Source: Mastigias papua
Lineage: Eukaryota; Cnidaria; Scyphozoa; Rhizostomeae; Mastigiidae
Assembly (NCBI GenBank): GCA_964019165.1
Contig: OZ025267.1
Coordinates: 5,733,410 to 5,797,409 of the forward strand
Direction of reading: 5' to 3'
Length of the DNA stretch: 64,000 nucleotides
This document shows, one piece after another, positions 12,001 through 22,400 of this stretch; the first letter of the stretch is position 1; each line of letters begins with the position of its first letter. The notes under the pieces were generated by a model, which searched no databases, was not told the DNA's origin, and saw only the letters and a list, made by a program, of their open reading frames with translations. A program made the translations under genes and the position numbers.

Positions 12001-15000
12001 GGATCCAAACTCGAAAGCAGCTAAACTTTTTCGTCAGCATGCGAAGAAAGCTTGGACGTATATTTGTCTCGCCGTAGATTCAGATCAACAAATCCACGTG
12101 AGAGACACACAGACAGCCAAGGAAGCATGGGATGCTTTGAAAGCTCAATTTGCCCGAACGTCAATTCTTCAAAAGGTTCGTTTGAGACAAGAATATTACT
12201 CTTCTCGTTTTTTCAGTGGAGGTAATATGTTGCAACACATCAATCGCCTGAAATCTCTCCATGAGCAATTGAAAGAGATGGGTGCCGCAATCGACGATCA
12301 AGAATTAGCCATGACCCTTTTGTCAAGCCTTCCCGAAGATTTTAAACCACTCATAACCGCTTTAGATGCAGTTGGTGAAGACAACATTACTTTTGAAAAA
12401 GTCAAAGGAATGCTTCTCAACGATATTGATCGTAATAGAGACATTGGGCAACCCAAAAGCTCTGAAAATGCGCTCTTTGTGAAAAAAAGCGGAGGATCCA
12501 AGAAAGGGCCGGGGAGACACGACCGTACTAGCAGTACACCAGCAAAATTTTTTCGTGGAACTTGTCATTACTGTAAAGAACAAGGTCATTTTGCGCGTGA
12601 CTGTCCTAGGAAGCAAAGCAAAGACTGTGGATATGATAACAGGAAGAGATCCAGTAAATTTGCAAATTATGTCGCAATTCAGCAGGGAAGTGATGAGATT
12701 TCACGAGAGGAAGCATTAATAGCCTCACGTGAAGAAGCATTGAAAACTTCTGACAGTGAAATGAAATCCGATTGGATTATAGATTCCGGTGCCACACAGC
12801 ATATGATTTTCAACAAAACATTGCTGAAGAATTATGTGAAATTCCACAATCCCCTTGTAGTCAATCTTGGTGACAACCGTACAGTTTTGGCATTTGGAAA
12901 AGGTAGCTGTCATATAGTATGTGATCTTGGTTTACGCACTCAGAGAATTGTCTTGAATGATGTTTTATATTTACCAGATCTAAAAAAAAACTTGCTCTCA
13001 GTCAGAGCAATGACAGCTCAAGATGCTTCGGTAGACTTTGCTGGTGGTGAATGCAAGATATCCAGAAATGGGAAACTTTTAGCCATTGGACAGTTGTTAG
13101 GAAAACTGTATTTCCTGAAACTGGTCGGAGGTATTCATGTGAATCTAACCAAGAACAGTATTTCCGAGAAACAGCTATGGCACTATAGATTGGGACATTT
13201 GTGCATGGAAAATGTGAAGAAGCTATCGAAGGAGAGTATGGTAACAGGAATAAAACCAATGAATCATGATGATGAATGCAGTATTCAATGTGAAAGCTGT
13301 ATCATGGGGAAACAACACAGAAACTCTTTTCCCAAAGCTAGCAAGAGTCAGGTTGTCGATGCGTGTGGTAGTATCATACACAGTGATGTTTGCGGTCCTA
13401 TGCCTGTCAATTCAATTGGTGGATCACGCTATTTTGTGACATTTATCGACAATTTTTCGAAGTACACTCATATTTACCTAATCAAGCAGAAAAGTGAGGT
13501 CTTGGAAAAATTCAAAGAATTTGTCACAATGATAGAGAACATCACTGAAAATCATGTAAAGATTCTAAGAAGCGATAATGGTGGCGAATACACTTCAAAG
13601 CTGTTTGATGCTTACTTGAAGGAGAAGGGAATAATTCACCAAACCACAGTTCCAAACAATCCTGCTCAGAATGGGACAGCAGAAAGGATGAATAGAACCA
13701 TTATGGAGACAGCAAGAACAATGATGTGTCATGCAAAGATACCACAAAAGTTCTGGGCTGAGGCAGTCAATACTGCTGTCTATCTCAGAAACCGCAGTCC
13801 GACAGTCTCTCTCAAGCAAGTTACACCATATGAACACTGGACTGGAGAAAAACCTGATTTGTCACACCTGAAAGTATTTGGTTGTGTGGCATACATCCAT
13901 GTAGCAAAAGAGAAATGAAATAAGTTTGATGCGAAGTCTCGAAAAGCAATCTTTGTTGGATATCCAGCTGGAACCAAGGGATATAAACTCTTTGATATTT
14001 CAACTGGTGATTTTGTGCGAAGCAGAGATGTTGTGTTTGCTGAAGAGGATTTCCATGATTTTGTAAATGAGAGATCTGTAAACACAGATTTATTTTACCC
14101 TGATGGTAGGCAATCAGAAAGTGTTGGAGAAGATAATCAACTTGAGCCTGAAACGCTGATTAACCAACCAGTGGGAGAGACTTACGAAGATCGTTTCATG
14201 CAAGAAGTTCAGCAGCTTGGACCATTGAGAGAACGCAAAGCTACTAGAAGATTAATTGAAGAGTGCAATACTGTTAGCCTGACATCTGATATCGATGAGC
14301 CAGGCACAATCAATGAAGCTTGGCAAGGCAACTTTAAGAGACAATGGAAGGAAGCAACTGATTCTGAATATCAGTCTCTGATTAGCAATCACACATGGGA
14401 ACTTGTCCCTCCACCAAGCAATAAAAACATCGTAGGAAACAGATGGATCTTTAAAGTCAAACGAAATTCTGATGGAACAGTGGACAGGTTCAAGGCACGG
14501 TTAGTTGCGCAAGGATATTCGCAGACTGAGGGAATCGACTACGATGAAGTATTCTCCCCAGTTGCTAGATACACATCTATCAGATCCTTGCTGGCATTAG
14601 CAACTGTGAAGGATTGGCATGTTCACCAAATGGACGTAAAGACTGCTTTTTTACAAGGCAGTATAGATACAGAAATTTTCATGGAGCAGCCTGTTGGATA
14701 TGTGAATAAAAATAAGCCAAACTATGTGTGTAAACTACAGAAGAGCATATATGGCCTAAAACAAGCTGCTCGATGTTGGAATTTGGAAATTGATACATTT
14801 CTACAGTCAAATGGTTATACGAAATGCTCATCTGATGGATGCATTTATATCAAGTCACACAAGCAAGAAAATGGTCAAATGGACTTTGTAATTCTATCTC
14901 TTTGGGTGGATGATATTTTATTATTTTCCAATAACATGACCATGATGCGTGAAGAAAAAAAACAACTTCATGAAAGATTTGTAGTAGTTGATCAAGGTGA

Positions 15001-17398
15001 AGTACATTATGTCCTTGGAATGCTGATAAAAAGAGATCGTAATCAAAGAACAATGACTATCAATCAAGAAAATTTCTTGAGAAGTATCCTGAAAAGATAT
15101 GGCATGGAAGATTCAAAACCTGTGTCAACACCGTTGGAACCTGGAAAAAAGTTCAAAAAGTTGCCAGAGGCAGAAACTTCTGTTGAAGTAAAGCTATATC
15201 AGCAAATGATTGGTTCGTTAACATACATCGCAACAGCCACACGTCCAGATATAGCAGCAGCAGTGAATATTTTGTCAAAATATATGGCAAGACCTGGCAA
15301 AGAGCATTTGGAAGGAGTTAAAAGAATCCTTAGATATGTAAAGGGAACGATTAACTATGGTCTTTGCTACAATGCAAAAGACGATAGTTGTATTCTTGCT
15401 GGATATTCTGATGCAGATTGGGCTGGGGACAATGACACAAGACATTCCACTTCTGGCTACATATTTCAACTGTACAATAACACAGTTAGTTGGTGTAGCA
15501 AGAAGCAGAATACAGTGGCCAAGTCTACAACAGAAGCAGAATATGTAGCATTAAGCTTTGCCACTCAAGAAGTCATTTGGTTGAGACGCCTGCTTGAAAA
15601 CATAGGAATGAAGCCACAGGGCCCATCAACTATTTTTGAAGACAACAATGGTGCCATAGAGCTAAGTAAGAACCCAAAGTTCCATGATCGCACGAAACAC
15701 ATTGATGTTGCCCATCATTTTGTCAGAGAGCAAGTCACTTTGAACAATGTGTCTGTCAAGTATTGTTCAACTCAAAATATGCTGGCAGATGGAATGACAA
15801 AAGGTCTTACCAAGGACACCTTCCAAAAACTTAGAAGCTTACTTGGTGTTGAAGCTGTAGTCTAACTTTATTTATTTTGTTAATTAATGATGTCATCAAG
15901 TGGGAGTGTTAAGAATTACTATGATGATTATTATGATGAACATCATTATTTTGTTTACGCATTGAGTTTTGCACACGGAGATGAACAATCAGTAATTAGT
16001 ATGCTCCATTAACCTTTTGTATTTAGCTTTATTGTTTTGTGTTTGTTCAGTTCTGTTTACGATGAAAAGCATAAGCTTCGAGATGTAAAATATCTCTGTG
16101 TACTTCTGAAAATTTAACAGAGTCACCCTAGACAGACACCTAAGAGTGAGCATGGAAATTGACATGATCTACAAGTGAGCATCAAATCAGGTAAGACTTC
16201 ATCAGTACATTCATCCTAATATCTCACCACTGGTAGTGGAGAAGATATACAACATGATGATAAGGGCTTTGCTGCTCTACTGCTATCAAATTTATCTAAG
16301 TGTAGGTGAAAGTGCAAAGAAAAAGCTGTAGTTAATTCAAGACAGAGCTCATAAGATCATATCTCCCTCTAACAATAAAACCATGAAGATGGACTCGTTA
16401 GAACAAGTCTTGAAAAATGAGTCACAATCGATGTGTATAAGAGAGTAAACAGCTCTTGCTTTCCAACAATACAAAACATGATTAAGTGCTTTAATTGTGG
16501 TAAGGATATAAGAGGAAACTGTTCAAGTCTTATTCCACCCCACCAAAAGCCAAAACAGAAGCCAGGAGAAAAACATTTACTTTTCAAGGCACTCTGATAT
16601 ATAAAGGATAGCCAACCAACATTAGGAATGAGCCTTTCAAAGTTATGTACAATCTTACAATCTTACTCTGATGACATGTCCTGTACACAGGGCCCTTAGT
16701 GATAGCAGTGTCTTACATACTGACAACGCTATCCTGAGTAAAAATGCTTTATCATTACTTTGATCAGAGATCAAACTAATAAATACGACGTTGTTTTCAG
16801 TTTGCAAGACATGTTCCAAATTATACTCGATCCATCTTCAGTTGCTGAAATTTACAAATAAGTGCTGATAGAACATACCAATATGCGTTGTTAAGTCATT
16901 CGGCAATCAAACGTAACTAACTTAAGGATAAGCCTTTACTGATGAAGGATTGTGCTGACACATTTGAAAAGCTGTAATCTCATCTGCTCAATCTATATAC
17001 ACTATAGAGTTACTAATGCTTGGTTGGTTCTAGCTTTTGGATGTTCAAATGTTTAGAAAATAACTCGGTACAGGTACTTGTCTTTACAGGTTGATGATTT
17101 ATTCATATATAGTGATATAGATATTACTGTGAACCTGTTAGACAGGCTTAGTCACATCTTATGTAAAATTATGAAATAGTCTGTAGTAGTACCTTAACAG
17201 ATCATGCAAGCAAGACCGGCAACAACAGTGGCCACATGGCACGATTTGATATGGGTCTTTCATAACACAAAGACAGATGCAGCAAACATATTCATTATCA
17301 ATCTCGTCCACAAAATCGTGCTCAAAACCTCCCGACTCCACAGTTTCCGAGAGGTTGTTTTTGAGAATTTCTTCAGACAGTGAGGAGTAGTGAGTCAT
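1..17398 (-). CDS. TRAF-family signalling adaptor (RING, TRAF zinc fingers, MATH), 3' end off window
   Basis: TRAF proteins are cytoplasmic adaptors and E3 ubiquitin ligases coupling TNF/IL-1/Toll-type receptors to NF-kB and JNK signalling. Exons in transcript order: 17398-17193, 7837-7780, 6870-6766, 4616-4455, 3653-3576, 2475-2398 and 484-1. All have AG/GT borders and the phases join without a break, giving 390 visible codons. The RING lies at about residues 39-80 (C39, C42, C55, H57, C60, C63, C77, ending CPID). TRAF zinc fingers follow (FPDN, then repeated C-x-GC and H-x3-C motifs) up to about residue 240. After a short helical linker comes the MATH domain from about 285, including YDNLLPWPF and LLDQ. 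The last part of MATH is beyond position 1. Exons 5 and 6 are both 78 bp, one finger each. Orthology to a numbered vertebrate TRAF is not resolved; RING plus several fingers is TRAF2/3/5/6-like. Confidence 0.9.
1024..1287. mobile_element. hAT-type MITE, 264 bp
   Basis: The ends are inverted repeats: CAGTGGTTCCCGAAC on the left, and the reverse complement of the right end reads CAGTGGTTCCCAAAC. The 8 bases on each side, GTGTACAA and ATGTACAA, match at 7 of 8 positions, as expected for the 8-bp hAT target duplication. The internal GGGGGCCGCGAAGG-like stretch is typical of hAT MITEs. It has no transposase; the 83-codon minus ORF through it is incidental. Confidence 0.8.
1457..1629. mobile_element. 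hAT-type MITE, 173 bp
   Basis: The left end reads CAGAGGGGGTCCAACG, and the reverse complement of the right end reads CTGGAGTATCCTAAC, an imperfect terminal repeat. The flanking octamers CTTTACAC and CTCTACGC agree at 6 of 8 positions. The interior has the GGCCCGTGGGCC block common in hAT MITEs. It is older and more diverged than the 1024-1287 copy. Confidence 0.6.
2476..3575. other. TRAF intron 5, no other feature seen
   Basis: Intron between the two 78-bp finger exons. The 126-codon plus-strand ORF inside it (3212-3592) shows no recognisable motif and overlaps an exon on the other strand, so it is not called. Confidence 0.5.
4672..6286. repeat. Long inverted repeat (foldback-type element), arms about 360 bp
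   Basis: The segment 4672-5035 recurs in reverse complement at about 5930-6286, by eye roughly three-quarters identical over the full arm. Shared blocks include TGACGTCATTTT, GCCACCCCCTCT, TCAATACATAC, TAGGTACCCAGGGA and CCGCAAAATTCTTCA. The arms enclose about 890 bp. The whole lies in TRAF intron 3 (4617-6765). It could be a foldback or long-TIR transposon, or two inverted insertions of one repeat; no transposase is seen in the spacer and no clear target duplication was found. Confidence 0.75.
7118..7298. mobile_element. hAT-type MITE, 181 bp
   Basis: The left end CAAGGGTCACCAACC and the reverse complement of the right end, CAGAGGTCATCAACC, form terminal inverted repeats. The flanking octamers ATCTAGCA (7110-7117) and ATTTAGCA (7299-7306) match at 7 of 8. 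It lies in TRAF intron 2 between the second and third exons. Confidence 0.75.
8462..8737 (+). repeat. 276-bp Tc1/mariner-like MITE, left copy
   Basis: It starts CAATGCCTGCCAAAAGTCTT and ends in the near-perfect inverse ACTTTTGGCAGGCATTG. By eye no base differs from the copy at 11140-11415, including the run of seven G's. The TA next to the left end is typical of Tc1/mariner insertion. The 68-codon ORF inside is present in both copies because the DNA is identical, and it resembles no protein. Confidence 0.85.
9183..9254 (-). repeat. tRNA-like (SINE head or tRNA pseudogene)
   Basis: On the minus strand an A-box TAGCTCAGGTTG is followed about 40 bases later by a B-box-like GGCTCGAAACTT, the spacing of a tRNA gene. 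The acceptor stem does not pair cleanly, so a tRNA-derived SINE fragment or a dead tRNA is more likely than a working gene. Confidence 0.5.
9906..10309. repeat. Inverted-repeat element built on the CAACGGTCTACA motif
   Basis: The outer ends carry the motif twice each, in opposite orientation (9906-9929; inverse at 10287-10309). An inner pair, CAACGGTCTACACTTTTT at 10072-10089 and its inverse at 10126-10143, forms a perfect 18-bp hairpin stem. This is nested symmetry around one motif. It is a probable non-autonomous transposon with sub-terminal repeats; superfamily not recognised, no clear target duplication. Confidence 0.6.
10457..10650. repeat. AT-rich low-complexity tract
   Basis: Runs of TATATA, ATATTTATAT and related units occupy most of this stretch. 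The ORF across it (10322-10684) is a by-product of the simple sequence. Confidence 0.8.
11140..11415 (+). repeat. 276-bp Tc1/mariner-like MITE, right copy
   Basis: Identical to 8462-8737 and in the same orientation. TA follows its right end (11416-11417), but GA precedes its left end, so this copy alone does not have a normal target-site duplication. Confidence 0.85.
11555..11767 (+). repeat. Copia 5' LTR
   Basis: Begins TGTTAAGAATTACT and ends AATTTAACA. It differs from the 3' LTR by A instead of C at 11638. It should carry the element's promoter; no clear TATA box can be asserted. Confidence 0.95.
11768..11781 (+). other. Primer binding site, half-tRNA(iMet) type
   Basis: GGTTATGGGCCCAG directly follows the 5' LTR. 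It is complementary to the anticodon stem-loop of animal initiator methionine tRNA (CTGGGCCCATAACC), not to a tRNA 3' end. This is the arrangement known for Drosophila copia, where a cleaved half-tRNA primes minus-strand synthesis. Confidence 0.85.
11843..15865 (+). pseudogene. Copia gag-pol, one frame with a single internal stop
   Basis: The polyprotein encodes a copia GAG, a zinc knuckle (CHYCKEQGHFARDC), an aspartic protease (WIIDSGATQHM), an integrase with its HHCC region and DDE core (HSDVCGP, RSDNGGEYTS, NGTAERMNRT), a reverse transcriptase (active site LWVDDIL) and a RNase H (YSDADWAGD, TEAEYVA, EDNNGAIELSKN). The start is ATG 11843. The frame is open to 13915, meets TGA at 13916-13918 in the integrase C-terminal part, then continues in the same frame to TAA at 15863-15865. 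There is no frameshift. The stop is most simply a recent CGA-to-TGA change, given that copia relatives have a basic residue region here. Confidence 0.9.
15907..16119 (+). repeat. Copia 3' LTR
   Basis: 213 bp, same as the 5' LTR except C at 15990. Followed by the GAGTC target duplication. Confidence 0.95.
16621..17192. other. TRAF intron 1, 5' part, nothing recognised
   Basis: Between the last LINE remnant and the RING exon there is ordinary AT-rich intron sequence without recognisable repeats or ORFs. Confidence 0.5.
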
Positions 17399-17970
17399 AT
17401 TCCGAGTCCCCTAGGCCGCTACCAACACTATTACCACTATTACCAAGTAGTGATCCTTCTCTTCCTAGAACCACCCCGCCCAGTCCTCTTCGCAGGCTTA
17501 GCTCCTTCACATAACCAAGTGAGAGGAGTTGTCGACGAAAGAGAGAACGTATTAAAGAGCGGTTCGAAAGTTCGCCCCGATCTGAGTTGAACTCGGTGTA
17601 TGGTCAAAGCCTTTATAGTTTTTACACGGAAAAATGAATTACATAAGAGAGAATTTAATCTATATGTTCACCGTGAAACTCAACTCGCCTGTCAAATCGG
17701 TTTGAAATGTCGCCCCGGTTTGAAGACACCATGTGAACGCAAATTACATTTTCAAATCGGTGCGAGTTACAGTTGTCACAGGTTTAAAGTTCACACTAGC
17801 CTATTGTTTTTAATGTTATGAACACAGATCTCTAAAAGTCTTTAGAGATCAGTGGTTATGAACAACAACAACACAGATATCGGACCGAGGCGAAACTCTC
17901 ATGTAAACGAAAATTCCAACCGGTTTGCAAAAGGGGCCTAAGAGTGAGCAGTAAAAGCAGAGTTTTGGAA
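17399..17970. promoter_or_regulatory. Divergent intergenic region, TRAF / WBP4
   Basis: TRAF starts leftwards at 17398 and WBP4 is inferred to start rightwards at 17971, so both promoters should be here. The stretch contains diverged copies of a GC-richer unit (CAAATCGG... TCGCCCCG...) around 17560-17800 and 17880-17930, suggestive of an old repeat. No TATA box or initiator can be assigned with confidence. Confidence 0.4.
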
Positions 17971-19369
17971 ATGTATGTTACAATTGATTTTGTTTCGATT
18001 TTTTGATGTTATATTCATTTCCATATACATAGACCCAGCACAGCAGTTTTCATTTTACAATATAATGTTTTGAATTATATTTTTGAACTGCAGCTATGTT
18101 TTTCGGGAGCATCACTAAGAACATTGTCCACCAAGAAATAACAACAGCAGGTTTTGTAAACGATCTGTAACAGGCTTTAAGTCTACATTACAGTATTTGG
18201 TTATCATTTTTATTAGTATTATTGTATTAATTAATGTCACCCAGGCTTTTTGTCAAGTATGAGTAAGATATCTCCTTATATTGATAGTTTATATACTTTA
18301 TAATAGGACCGATTTTTGGAAATCGAACCCCAAGAAGCAGTGCGAATTTTGCAAATGCTGGATTGCTGATAACAGAGCTGTTAGTACTGTAGATTACTTA
18401 AAACACCTTTGATTAATTCAATGAGTTTGAAAAGTTACAGTCATTTTTTCTCATTGCTATCATCATCCGCTTCATCATTAATCATGATCATTGTCATCAT
18501 CTGCATCATCATCATCATCGTTATCATCACAGACCATCCAACTCTCACGACTTAGCCGTGAGACTCACAGTTTCAGGTTGTATCTCAAGTTATCACAGTC
18601 TTGTCCCAAAATCTCATGAGTTGCCTAAATAAGTAAAATTATTAATAAAGTACAGAGCATAATCAATTGTTGGTTTGATTGTCATTTCTATCTCAACTTG
18701 AGCATAAGGTTTGACAACCTGGCAAAATATCACCCTCCATTTCACAGTTAATTTAGTCCCAAGCATCAAAGAATACAATTATTAGGGTAGAAGCTATCAT
18801 GATCCACTTTTTGTTTCAGCATAGCTTACTCTTGCAACTGGGGGTCCACCACAGCCCAATATTGAGATTTGTATTCCCAGGTAGTAATATAACATTGCAT
18901 TGCAGTATTCATTGAACAGAAGTACTCTATAGACTATCATCACTATAACAATTCTCAAGGTTTGTAGCCTGTCTCAGGGTCTTTCAACTTTTGAAGTCTT
19001 AAGGCTTTAGGGTTCCAGAGGATGGAAGGTCTGTCATTGTCAATCATCATCATCTCTCTCTTTTCCTGTACGCCCCTTACGGGGCCTAGGCTGACCCTGA
19101 GGTCAGTGTCGCCTTCAAATTGTTTAGAAGAGGTGATTGAGTCGGCTACACTCAATCCACTCTGTTACCCCAACAGTTACTTATCAGAGCTGCAGCCTTA
19201 ATCTGCTGTGCCTGACTTTCACTAAAGGGGCCTGGTTGGACAGTTTCCAACAGGTCGTCAACATCTGCCCCAATTCTGAATCTTCGTGAAATAAATCACT
19301 ATCAATTTAGGGGCAGAGTCTCTCTGTGCCCGCTTGCCACCACGAGGAGGTCTCCAACCATGGGCTAGC

Positions 19370-19468
<99 letters not shown>

Positions 19469-22400
19469 AATAGCCAGTATTGCCATCATAATGTCTTTAT
19501 GGCAATAATCATTGCCAATTTATCATCATCAAATGTACATCACATCACCAACATTATGACCACAAGTGTTCCAATGCTCTAGAAACTAAAACATGAGATT
19601 AACAGATATCTATAGCATCTAGTACTTGTAAATGAATTCCTTTCTTGTTGATATCAACAGGCATCTTATGGCAACTCTTGGCTACACTTCTTTTGCCAAA
19701 TTTATGTCTGTGTAGTAGCATCTTTATCAGTTGATCCTTTTCATTGGGACTTTTTACAAATTAATTGCTAATCATTTGATGCACTATTTTCAGAGCATAG
19801 AATTTCATGAAAAGGGAAAGAACCATAAAGAAAATGTAAAAAGGAGGCTAGCTCAAGTAAGTATATTAGATGGTATGAAAATCTATACTATTTTAGATAT
19901 CATTGAAAGAACAATTATTTTGAATTATAGGTTATATTTGTTGGAATTTTAATATTTCTGCTAAAGAGCACCATGTAAAGCTTCTCTTTCACAGGATCCT
20001 TCTCTGAAGTGATTTTTTCACCCAGCAATGTTACCTACTTGTTATTATTGGTTGGTGAAATACCATGATTGCAGACATTCATTTTCATCTATGACACTGG
20101 TTGACTTGACTACCATATTTCCTTTGAAAAAATCACATCATTTATTATAAAATCCAACTGTTGGATGTGGTGTTCAATAGAGGTTTTGTCTCCTTCATTT
20201 TTGAATTCTACTTTAACCCATATGTGCAATGCAGCTGCAGTAAATAGTTTTTCCTTTCTAAATACTTAGTACTCTTAGTATGACTCAGCAATGTCCAAGC
20301 CATCTTACAATCTAGTAGTTGCCATTATTTGATGTCATGAAAATTTGTACAAAGTCATTGCGCATTTCAGGTTAAAAAGAATGCAGTTGAGAAGAGGAAG
20401 GCAGATGAAACATTTAGTAAAGAGTTTGCTGCTATGGAAGCAGTAAGTTTATGACTCATGAAATTGGTTTCATGGTTTCATGAAATTCTTTGGATATAAA
20501 TTAAACAATCCTTCTATTAGAACTAGTACAGATCAACAGCTAATTATGTTTATCCTCTACACCAAGGACTAAAAATTTCTTTTTTGCTTGAGGTTAATTT
20601 TGAAAGTAAATGATCATATACAGTGGTACCCACACCAAAATTATTTTCAGTTATCCAGTAGGATTGTCAAAAGCTTAACTTATTTCTCATGTCCCATATA
20701 TCTATAAATTATGCAAGAGGCTTCCATGCCATAACCACCACCTTAATATGCTGCTTTTCCAATAATCTTCACATCTGCTGTGCATATTGTGTGTCAGAAA
20801 ATTAGAGTTAATTGTTATTCCTTTCTTTGTGCTTGCTAGTGCCTATGGTATGTGGGTAACTACTTCTCTGTTTCTCAAAACTGCAACTGCATTCTTGTCT
20901 TACTTATTTCTCAGCCCATCCTGCAACTTCATGACTTCCTCAATCTTCATGTCAAACTCACAATCACATCTCACCCATCATTAAAATGAGCAGTTGTTTA
21001 GGAACATATACAAAATATTAATCTGGACTTCACTTTTGTTTTGTTTGTGGATTTGGTGGTTTTACATGTCTTTAAATTGTATCTATGCTCCCAGATGCTT
21101 ACTAAAGAGAACAGATGCTTAGGAGTGTTTTTATTAATTCCTACCCCACTTACCAAACTTCAAAATTTGACCCTTCTTCTCCAATACAGCTACCTGGTTC
21201 ATACTGCCAATATTGGTGTCCTGTTGGTGGCTGTATCAATGGGGCTGCACTGTAGCCTAATGACAACCACAGTATTCACATTGTGGGGATTTATTGTACA
21301 ATATTTTTATAGTTTCCGAGTATCACTTAATTATAATAATTAATCCATTATAATCAATTATTAATTACTCATATAATGTCAACAATGATTTAGAATTGAA
21401 ATGGAAATAGCTATTATGTATATTGCTGATATTTGTCCCAGAAATTTAGTACAGTATCAATGAAAGTATTTAAATTTGTCTATCTTTGAGTTGTAATTTG
21501 AGAGAAGTCCTGTGTTTTGGAACTACCTTAACTAAAATCCTTGTTGTATTGACTAATAGCTGAATGGATATTCCTAGATAAAATTGTGACCTGCTGTACA
21601 GCTATGGCATTTTCTGATGTTACTTAATTCTCTTGACAGACACAGAAATATTAAATGGGGGGTCTGGAATAAGGATTTACTGGGTGGATTTTTCAGAAAG
21701 GTAATAAGTGAGGGGGCATTTATTTGGGACTCAAGAGTATATAACAGTTCACACAGAGGCCTATCCTACATTGTGCATTGCTCAATCAAAGTCCAATAGG
21801 CCTCTTATGGATGATTTGCAGATGTATATATTAACAAAGTCCCTTTTCTTGAAGGCAGCTTTGAAAGCAGTAAAGAAGGATATGATGACAGATCCTGGTA
21901 TTGTGGGGACCAGTGATCTTAAAGTGTTAGTTAAAGGTAATTACTTATTATTTACGTTAACTGGTTAATATCTATTTTTCTTAGGTTTCTTATTAATAGA
22001 ATTTACCAAGGTGCAAGTAACTTCAGTTGCAAAGCCACTGGGGGGATGGTAGAGGGGACCAGTCTCCCCACTTTTTCCAGAGATGGTACTTGAGATATGT
22101 ACTAATTTGATGAGAAGATTATGCTGAGGGGGTGCAGTCTCTTACTATTTAGAAGATGATTTGGATGTGCAGCCATTTAGATTCAATGGCAGTGATTTAG
22201 CAGTCAAAAATAACAATGCTCTAAACCAGCAAAATAATTTAATTTAATGTAAAAAAGGGTGTGACTCACAGTGGTTCTTGACTTCAGTCCACTGTTTTAG
22301 TAGCTGTTCCTGCCACTGATAACCATCCTCTGTATTTTCAGACTCATTGTAACACAACTAGTGCTCTCACTTGCAAATGCTTTATTGCTACTTCTTTTGT

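Larger units (their letters stand above)
11555..16119 (+). mobile_element. Copia (Ty1/copia-type) LTR retrotransposon, 4565 bp, young
   Basis: The two 213-bp LTRs (TG...CA) differ at one base. A perfect 5-bp target duplication, GAGTC, flanks it (11550-11554 and 16120-16124). It has a primer site, a single gag-pol frame with protease, integrase, reverse transcriptase and RNase H in copia order, and a short polypurine run (AAGTGGGAG) before the 3' LTR. It sits in the LINE remnant within TRAF intron 1, opposite to TRAF transcription. The only visible lesion is one in-frame stop. Confidence 0.95.
8216..16620 (+). pseudogene. Broken non-LTR (LINE) reverse transcriptase, split by two insertions
   Basis: Three pieces on the plus strand read as one reverse transcriptase: 8284-8461 (INDL, then the catalytic YVDD), 11418-11554 (KTELF, then NYKYLGV) and 16125-16620 (weak finger/thumb and C-terminal similarity with several stops). 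The first interruption is the 8462-11415 composite unit, the second the copia element at 11555-16119. Removing them restores the order of motifs expected for a CR1/jockey-like LINE, apart from a small frameshift in a run of A's near 11430. It is decayed, and lies antisense within the first TRAF intron. Confidence 0.7.

Noticed and set aside
13916..13918. Programmed stop readthrough in copia pol
   Set aside because: The TGA is inside the integrase region, not at a domain border, and is followed by AAT, not a known readthrough context. A recent point mutation is simpler.
19307..19582. Poly-His, poly-Ile and poly-Met ORFs
   Set aside because: Three frames and both strands of the same (ATC)n microsatellite.
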